Positions 58,795-64,000 of a stretch of DNA of 64,000 nt are shown one piece after another. Location: NCBI GenBank assembly GCA_028284445.1, contig JANQRS010000061.1:248001-312000 (forward strand), written 5' to 3'. Each line of letters starts with the position of its first letter. Positions within the stretch are counted from its first letter, which is position 1. Source of the stretch: Calditrichia bacterium (GTDB taxonomy: Bacteria; Calditrichota; Calditrichia; RBG-13-44-9; J075). The position numbers and the translations under genes were made by a program. Under the pieces are notes generated by a model, which ran no database searches, had not been told where the DNA came from, and saw only the letters and a program-made list of their open reading frames with translations.

Positions 58795-60501
58795 TTACTC
58801 TCGTGGCGCCACAAACTTCTTGAAGGGCTGATAATCGCTTAGCGATATAAGATCGATATCGCGATGAATCCCGAGTCGATAGATCTGACCGGAATCAATC
58901 GATTTCTGAAGCAAGTCTACAGCTTCCTTTTTCTTGCCGGATAGGGCCGCCATTTTCGCCAGATAGTGAAACTGCTCACCGTATGCCTCGGCTTGCTGCC
59001 AATTGGTCAATTTTGCAGTTGCCATTTCTGCAGTTTTACTATCGCCGAGCCGCAAAGCTGCCAGCCCTAAATGTCCAACTACAGCCAGGTTGCTTTTGTT
59101 CTGGTCATGCAATTTAGCCAGACGTTTTGCTGCTGCTGACCATTGCCCGTCGCTGTAGAGTGTCAGGGCGTGATCAATGCTGTTTGCATTGGTCTTGGGT
59201 TGCTTGGCATGCCATGAAAGGATGTTCTGGAACAATGAATCCGCAAGTTCGCGGTGCCCGTGATAGCGCACCTCCTCCGCGGTGAATCGCAAAGCCTGGC
59301 CAACGGTCAAACGCGTATCCGGCTTCAGTGTTTTCATCTTTTCAATACCCCCTTTCAGCTGCTTTAGCCTGCCGAGGCAGGCCAGGGCTCTCAATTGGCT
59401 GGCTAATGCATCGAGTTTGTCCGCTTTAAGCCCGAGTGCCCGGTTTGCGACGTGCAGCTCTTCCTCGTAGCGACCTAACTGATGCAATGCGCTAGTCCAC
59501 CATAACAACTGCCGAATCCCATTTGGAGAATTTTCCATGCGCATGGCGCTAAAAGTCTCATCGGCGACTTTGTGGCGATTTGTTCGGACGGCGGTTATGC
59601 CGAGCAAAAATGCGTTAAACCAGTCCTCCGGCATTTCCTGATGTGCCAGGTAAATATGGTGGTATGCCTCTTCATAGCGCTGGCTCATATCCGCTTGATA
59701 CCAATCGATATAATGTTGACCAACCGGGGTGACCTGATCCCATCTCGCGCGAATAGTTTCCAGCATCGAGTCGCAGGCTGCACTATTCTCCAAATGCTGA
59801 TATGTCGTTGCCAGGTTGAAGCGTGCCGAGACGTAATTGGGATCGAGTTGGATCGCTTTTTTGTAATAGAAAATTGCACTGTCGACTTCACCGTAATAAT
59901 AGGCCTTGTTGCCGAAAGCCATGGTCTGATGGGCAGTAAACTTGGGGATATTTACATCAAACGGCAAAAAGTCTGGTTGAAAATAATTGTCGAAACTGAT
60001 GCGAATTTGTTCTGCGGCACGCTGAACGAGCTCTGTTGACAGTTCCGATTCTCCGCGAAGAACCGGTAGGTGTGCGATACGTTTTCCTTTGGCCTTGTCG
60101 ATAATCTTTGAACGTATCTTCACCTTGCCATCGGATTGCTTGTGCTTAATCTTAACGATGATACCTGGTTGCTTCCGCGATTTTGGACTTTTGACTCTTG
60201 AGGTATTGACTGACGAATATCGGCTCTCTAATTCAATTTCTTCAATATCCTCGAGGATTTTGTAAATGCGGCCTGCCGTAGACATTCTGAGCGAATTCTC
60301 GCGGTTCTGGTCATTTGCCACGGCCTTTACGCGAATAGATACCAGATCATGGTCAAATTTGAGCTCAGGTTTGAGAAAATCGGGCTCAAGAAAATCAATG
60401 ATGAAAATGCTGAAGGCAATACCAATGGCAACGAGGATAACTGTGGCATACAGAATCCCGAGGTCACGTTTTCGCTTTTCTATCAGATGTCTTAGCATCA
60501 T
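58795..60501 (-). CDS. TPR-repeat protein with N-terminal TM anchor
   Basis: A 568-residue protein. Residues 15-40 form one TM helix (GILYATVILVAIGIAFSIFI). After a periplasmic-like domain (about 45-190), with lysine-rich surface, TPR units run from about 195 to 560 (GNKAYYYGEVDSAIFYYKKA is the first canonical one). It resembles the extracytoplasmic TPR part of adenylyl-cyclase/transcriptional-regulator-type proteins in related genomes, but with no cytoplasmic output domain. Function unknown; a scaffold at the inner membrane is likely. Confidence 0.8.
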   Translation of the reverse strand: MMLRHLIEKRKRDLGILYATVILVAIGIAFSIFIIDFLEPDFLKPELKFDHDLVSIRVKAVANDQNRENSLRMSTAGRIYKILEDIEEIELESRYSSVNTSRVKSPKSRKQPGIIVKIKHKQSDGKVKIRSKIIDKAKGKRIAHLPVLRGESELSTELVQRAAEQIRISFDNYFQPDFLPFDVNIPKFTAHQTMAFGNKAYYYGEVDSAIFYYKKAIQLDPNYVSARFNLATTYQHLENSAACDSMLETIRARWDQVTPVGQHYIDWYQADMSQRYEEAYHHIYLAHQEMPEDWFNAFLLGITAVRTNRHKVADETFSAMRMENSPNGIRQLLWWTSALHQLGRYEEELHVANRALGLKADKLDALASQLRALACLGRLKQLKGGIEKMKTLKPDTRLTVGQALRFTAEEVRYHGHRELADSLFQNILSWHAKQPKTNANSIDHALTLYSDGQWSAAAKRLAKLHDQNKSNLAVVGHLGLAALRLGDSKTAEMATAKLTNWQQAEAYGEQFHYLAKMAALSGKKKEAVDLLQKSIDSGQIYRLGIHRDIDLISLSDYQPFKKFVAPRE

Positions 60502-60648
60502 GCCTGGCTTCCGGACGAATATGCTGGCTAAATTTTTGTGGCCGAATCAAGTTGAATGGGATAACGACACTCGACAATCATGCCGTTGCTTCATTCTAAT
60601 AAATATTGCGGATATCGGAGGGGATTTTGAAAGATAAATTTTCTGAAT

Positions 60649-61509
60649 CTAGTTGATCGTCCGCGTATTTAGCTCAGAGGGGGTAACGGTTACCCGTACC
60701 TCGACCGGCTTTACGCCGTCATTGCCGATCTCTTTGCCGATACCGACAATCATCACTTGCTCTTTTTCCAATTGCCCCAGACGGAATGTGCCTGAATTTG
60801 TTTGCGCCATGTTCCGGGGAATCTTGAAATTCAGGAAGGAGTTGCTGCCGCCGCCCATCTGCTTGGGCGTACGAAAGTGAGCCTGGGCTCGCGAAGCGAT
60901 GGCCACACATTCATTGCTGAGAGCACTACGATTGATATCGCGAAAACGTTCATTCTCTTGCTGCGCCTGTGCCTGTTTTGATACGGCGATCTCAACTTCA
61001 TCGCCGCTGGCGTCGGTAAAGAAAAATTTGCTTTCACCGAGGAATCCAATGCCCATTTCTTCCAACGGCACGTCGTTCTTTTCATCCGCAATCAATAGCT
61101 CTCCATTCGACAATGGCGGGGCCAGGTTAAGGAAGACGCGAATTGCATCCGGCGATGGCTCGGAAGATGTTGTGCCGGTAGCAATAATTGAGATGGCGTC
61201 TTTGTCCTTGATTCGTATGGCATATCCGGCATTCTCGGTGCGCTTCAAATTTTCGGGGATAGCAAAGCCGTAAAAAGAGTGCCCGCCGCCACCGAGTGCG
61301 ACAGGTTTGCGATAAAAGCTCCTGGCTTTGGCTGCAATGGTTGCACATTCCCAGATGATGGCATTCTTCCGGTCGAGGCGTGCTTTTTCCTCACTCGATT
61401 GACAGGAGAGCAGAACAGAAAGGAACAGTGTGCTTGTCAAGAGCATGGTGATTTGTCTTTGCAAAGTAAACTGGCGCGCCTTGCTTGTTGATATGTTACT
61501 TACAGCCAT
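60649..61509 (-). CDS. Lipoprotein with internally duplicated domain
   Basis: A 286-residue protein with a lipobox LFLSVLLSC at about residue 36 (a shorter start at ATG 61446 is possible). The mature part holds two tandem copies of one domain: ECATIAAKARSFYRKPVALG then GGGHSFYGFAIPENL, and ECVAIASRAQAHFRTPKQMG then GGSNSFLNFKIPRNM. Each begins with Cys and has the pattern IAxxAxxxxRxPxxxGGGxxSF. I recall similar segments in pilin-like proteins of related bacteria, where they follow an N-terminal helix. Function unknown. It may be a minor pseudopilin-like or surface protein. Confidence 0.7.
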   Translation of the reverse strand: MAVSNISTSKARQFTLQRQITMLLTSTLFLSVLLSCQSSEEKARLDRKNAIIWECATIAAKARSFYRKPVALGGGGHSFYGFAIPENLKRTENAGYAIRIKDKDAISIIATGTTSSEPSPDAIRVFLNLAPPLSNGELLIADEKNDVPLEEMGIGFLGESKFFFTDASGDEVEIAVSKQAQAQQENERFRDINRSALSNECVAIASRAQAHFRTPKQMGGGSNSFLNFKIPRNMAQTNSGTFRLGQLEKEQVMIVGIGKEIGNDGVKPVEVRVTVTPSELNTRTIN

Positions 61510-61621
61510 GAAAACCCAATCGGATAAAATTCAATAGTTTTGTATAAAGTTAAGAGCAGTTTTGGGTTAAGTGAGGCAGGCCCGATCACAGAATGGGTTG
61601 GGGAAATTTTTTAAACGGGCG

Positions 61622-61824
61622 CTTAATCCACTCCTGAATTTCCTCCCGGTAGTGCAGGGTGTTGCAAAAAAGAAAAAGATTACCACTAATCTTCACGAAT
61701 AAACACAAATTGTTAAAAACCCCGGATTTGATCTCAATAGCAGTCCATATTAGTGAAAGTTCGTGTGAATTCACGGTAAGTCTTTAAAGTGCAACACCCT
61801 GAGTGGATTTAGGGGTGGATTAAG
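61622..61824. repeat. Split palindrome copy (family copy 8) containing a 147-bp IR element
   Basis: The stretch 61510-61859 holds no gene. Outer words CTTAATCCACTCCTGAAT (from 61622) and its near complement GTGGATTAAG (to 61824) match the family of copy 1 (CCACCCCTAAATCC type). Inside lie perfect 12-bp inverted repeats CAGGGTGTTGCA (61655-61666) and TGCAACACCCTG (61790-61801). This looks like a small non-coding element inserted in the loop of a palindrome. Confidence 0.6.
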
Positions 61825-61859
61825 GCATAGCAGTGAGACAACCTGTTAATACTGCTCGA

Positions 61860-62768
61860 CTAAAATCCGTATCCCACCGGTCCATACCCCGGCACGCTGA
61901 CATAACCGCGTTGGTTACCGGAATCATAATTTCCGGCGCTAAACCGGGATGACCAGAAATTATCACCGCTGCCGCCGCGTCCGCGATAGGCATTTTGTTT
62001 GGCCGCGGCATAGAGATTAATTACCGGCAAAGGATTTCCCTGATAGCCGGCATTGCCATTTTTGTCAAGCCAATAGGAGCCAGGTTGAATCCAATAGCCA
62101 ATCATATAGCTCCAGACAGCCCATTCCTGCTGCGGCAATTCGCGCCCGTTGACCAGCACATTGGTATTGCCCGCTGAGGCGCCTCGATTGAGAGTGCCGA
62201 AATCATGTCCGGGATACATAAATCCATATGCCGGGTAACCAACAACCCCATAAAGACCGCTATTGCTGTCATACCAATAGTCGCCCGGCTTCGGCTCAAT
62301 GCCATAAGTTTTCCGCAGATCGTTAACCTGACTGGCGCTGAGGCGCTGGTAGTTTATGCTAATGCGTATCGCTTTATCTTGATTTGCATTTGGATCAGTA
62401 GCAATGTCACCGGTTTTTCTGAAACTCAGTTGCTGGGTGGTTTCCGGTAGCGGGCGATTATTATGATCCACTTCAAACATTGTCAGCCGGATCTCCTCTT
62501 CATTCAGTGTCGCTTGAAAGTGGATGCCGTCTAATTCGTCGCCAATTGTCCCGCTGAGGACCTTATTGTTAAGTGAGCCGCTTAAATGGAACATTGCATT
62601 GTTGCCGTTAAGCGTGCCGCTATAATGCCCCTTGCCGTTATGATTGAGCGTCAGATAAATGATGCCGCCATCAGACTGGACCATATAGCGCCCGCTGAAA
62701 TCTTTGGCTATTGTGGATGCTGTAAATAGTAGTATTATCAATAAGATAAAAGAAGAAACCCTTTTCAT
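61860..62768 (-). CDS. Secreted hypothetical protein, Gly/Tyr-rich C-terminal half
   Basis: About 302 residues from ATG 62768 (GGAG ribosome site; the frame opens earlier at 62819). A signal peptide (residues 1-21) is followed by a beta-rich domain with NHNGKGHYSGTLNGNNAMFH, a small lipocalin/DUF4488-like look, then a low-complexity Gly/Tyr-rich half (YDSNSGLYGVVGYPAYGFMY, SGNQRGYVSVPGYGPVGYGF). The latter is typical of surface-exposed or adhesive sequence. No enzyme motif is visible. Function unknown. Confidence 0.68.
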   Translation of the reverse strand: MKRVSSFILLIILLFTASTIAKDFSGRYMVQSDGGIIYLTLNHNGKGHYSGTLNGNNAMFHLSGSLNNKVLSGTIGDELDGIHFQATLNEEEIRLTMFEVDHNNRPLPETTQQLSFRKTGDIATDPNANQDKAIRISINYQRLSASQVNDLRKTYGIEPKPGDYWYDSNSGLYGVVGYPAYGFMYPGHDFGTLNRGASAGNTNVLVNGRELPQQEWAVWSYMIGYWIQPGSYWLDKNGNAGYQGNPLPVINLYAAAKQNAYRGRGGSGDNFWSSRFSAGNYDSGNQRGYVSVPGYGPVGYGF

Positions 62769-62921
62769 GGTTTGCTCCGATTTGCCGATAAAAATTATCC
62801 GTCCCGATAATTGTATCACCTGTTAACTGGCCGCTGCTAGCGGCCGAAAGTGAGCGCCCCGCCCTACGAGTACGCGGGATTTCTTGCCCTTTGTTGCGCT
62901 AACTAGTATTCGTTGCCTTTT

Positions 62922-63998
62922 TCAAAAACTGTAGTTTAATCCGACTCTCAGATCGAATCCGTCAAAGCTTTGTCCACCTGATATATTGCCGAGGAAGTAT
63001 TGGAACAGGACCGGGACAGTTGTCTTGTCGTTTAGGGCATATCTTGGTGCCAGTCCGAAACCATATTCCTGTACGCTATTACCGTTATTGGTCGCTTCCT
63101 CGTAGAATCGGGCTTCTCCCAGGATACCGAGGATGACGCTGCTTGAGATGCGCCGCTTGTAAAGAACCTTGCCTGCAAAATTATCCGGTGTTTCCGCTGT
63201 CAGGGTAGCCAGCCGGCTTTGCCCCCTGCTGCGATAGCGACCGGAGATGCTCAATTCATCAAACCCGATGAACTTCTGAAAGAGAAGTGAGGTGACGATT
63301 TTATTGCCGGGTTGAAAAAACGAGAGGTTGCCGAGTTTGTCTTCACCATAAGTATTGAACAGAAAATCGGCAGCAATGCTGGTGGTTGTATTGATAAGGT
63401 AATCGGCACCGACGGTCATCAGGAATTCGTCGCCTGGGTCATATTCAACCGCCATTCCTTCCAGCGGCTTGTACGCGCCGTTGACCTGGTATGCTGCGCC
63501 CAATCCCAACACCAGATTGCTGTTCACTTGGTATGCCCAGGATACACCGGGGGCGAATCCCAGGCCTTGTCCAAAATTGGAGGCCTGAAAATTGTAGAAG
63601 TCGAGACTTAGCTGCCCGGAGATGAGAAATTCCTCCAGACTAAGTTCCGTTTTCCCGGTTGGCAGACTAACACCGAGATTAAATACCAGGTTGTAGTCCG
63701 GCAAAAAGTAGTTCAATTCAGCCTGACTGTCCGTGAAGCCGTTTAGGTCTTCGAATACGCTACTGCTGGTATTTGCCTGTGTGCCACGCAGGTTGACGGA
63801 AAAGTTCTCGTTGACCGGGATAACCGCAAAAACCGGGATGCTGAATTGTGACACATTATTATCGTTTTCATTGGTCCACTTCTGATAAATAGACTGAAGT
63901 GAGACGAAGCTGTTGGTGCTGCTCTGGGCGAATAGATTTGCGGAGAAAAATGCCAGAAAGAGCCCGAGTGCAATTGACACCAGCTGTGGTATTATCGA
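62922..63998 (-). CDS. Outer-membrane beta-barrel protein (5' end cut by window edge)
   Basis: About 358 visible residues. A signal-type stretch (SIALGLFLAFFSANLFAQS) is followed by repeated amphipathic beta segments and the C-terminus is Phe (LNYSF), as in outer-membrane proteins. The frame is open beyond the GTG at 63980 to the window edge, and that GTG would give a signal peptide with no positive charge, so the true start probably lies outside. It resembles the transporter-like barrels of the phenol/alkane-MetA type in general layout only; substrate unknown. Confidence 0.78.
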   Translation of the reverse strand, partial: SIIPQLVSIALGLFLAFFSANLFAQSSTNSFVSLQSIYQKWTNENDNNVSQFSIPVFAVIPVNENFSVNLRGTQANTSSSVFEDLNGFTDSQAELNYFLPDYNLVFNLGVSLPTGKTELSLEEFLISGQLSLDFYNFQASNFGQGLGFAPGVSWAYQVNSNLVLGLGAAYQVNGAYKPLEGMAVEYDPGDEFLMTVGADYLINTTTSIAADFLFNTYGEDKLGNLSFFQPGNKIVTSLLFQKFIGFDELSISGRYRSRGQSRLATLTAETPDNFAGKVLYKRRISSSVILGILGEARFYEEATNNGNSVQEYGFGLAPRYALNDKTTVPVLFQYFLGNISGGQSFDGFDLRVGLNYSF

Positions 63999-64000
63999 TG

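Overview
The window looks like chromosomal DNA of a Gram-negative bacterium. It carries a lipid A-type acyltransferase, several outer-membrane or lipoprotein signals, a Tat substrate and a beta-barrel protein. Gene style (ABC permease-M1 peptidase fusion, paired degenerate amidohydrolases, TPR-kinases, MFS-acyltransferase fusion, many intergenic palindromes and oligomer repeats) resembles FCB-group lineages such as Calditrichota/KSB1-like bacteria. That placement is an inference from gene content; no rRNA or other phylogenetic marker is present. I see no tRNA, rRNA, CRISPR array, prophage or transposase. Coding density is high and base use is fairly even, so there is no obvious island.

Layout. 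1-2.4 kb: end of a glycerol-3-phosphate dehydrogenase, a lipid A-type acyltransferase and an alpha/beta hydrolase. 2.5-6.1 kb: an ECF sigma factor followed by a small acidic protein and two mechanosensitive-channel-type proteins, then an aquaporin. 7.0-13.0 kb: a same-strand cluster with an alpha/beta hydrolase, an HD protein, a chorismate-lyase-like protein, a flavin-dependent halogenase-like oxidoreductase, a hotdog thioesterase, a small multi-TM protein and a phenylacetate-CoA-ligase-like enzyme; this suggests conversion of a small aromatic acid. 13.1-17.8 kb: ABC transporter with a permease/M1 peptidase fusion. 17.9-22.5 kb: methionine operon metY-lysC-metX (minus strand), preceded by a strong promoter and two tandem Met/Cys-rich leader peptides, each followed by an intrinsic terminator. 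22.7-36.5 kb: assorted genes including an XPB helicase/Bax1-type nuclease pair, a TPR histidine kinase, an MFS-acyltransferase fusion and an ECF sigma/anti-sigma-like/secreted protein operon. 36.6-40.5 kb: a coupled minus-strand operon of Tat-exported PLP enzyme, lipoprotein RidA, RDD-signal-peptidase-like fusion and nitrilase. 41.5-46.0 kb: two exported amidohydrolase-family proteins. 46-64 kb: housekeeping and hypothetical genes (YiiX-like, PfpI-like, HugZ-like, DHFR, Rieske-glutamate synthase fusion, M20 peptidase, polysaccharide deacetylase, BRCT protein, TPR protein, secreted proteins).

The most interesting system is the tandem attenuator in front of metY-lysC-metX. Leader 1 (22328-22432) and leader 2 (22100-22174) are packed with Met and Cys codons. 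Just after those codons each carries a segment complementary to the 5' arm of the following terminator, the geometry expected for ribosome-stalling attenuation. The operon makes homoserine precursors (aspartokinase), activates homoserine (MetX) and adds sulfide (MetY), so joint sensing of charged Met and Cys tRNAs would be logical. Other points worth attention are a signal-peptidase-like protein lacking both catalytic residues, an apparently exported PLP enzyme/RidA pair, the aromatic-acid cluster, and a dispersed family of 40-50 bp palindromes, one of which seems to be split by another element.
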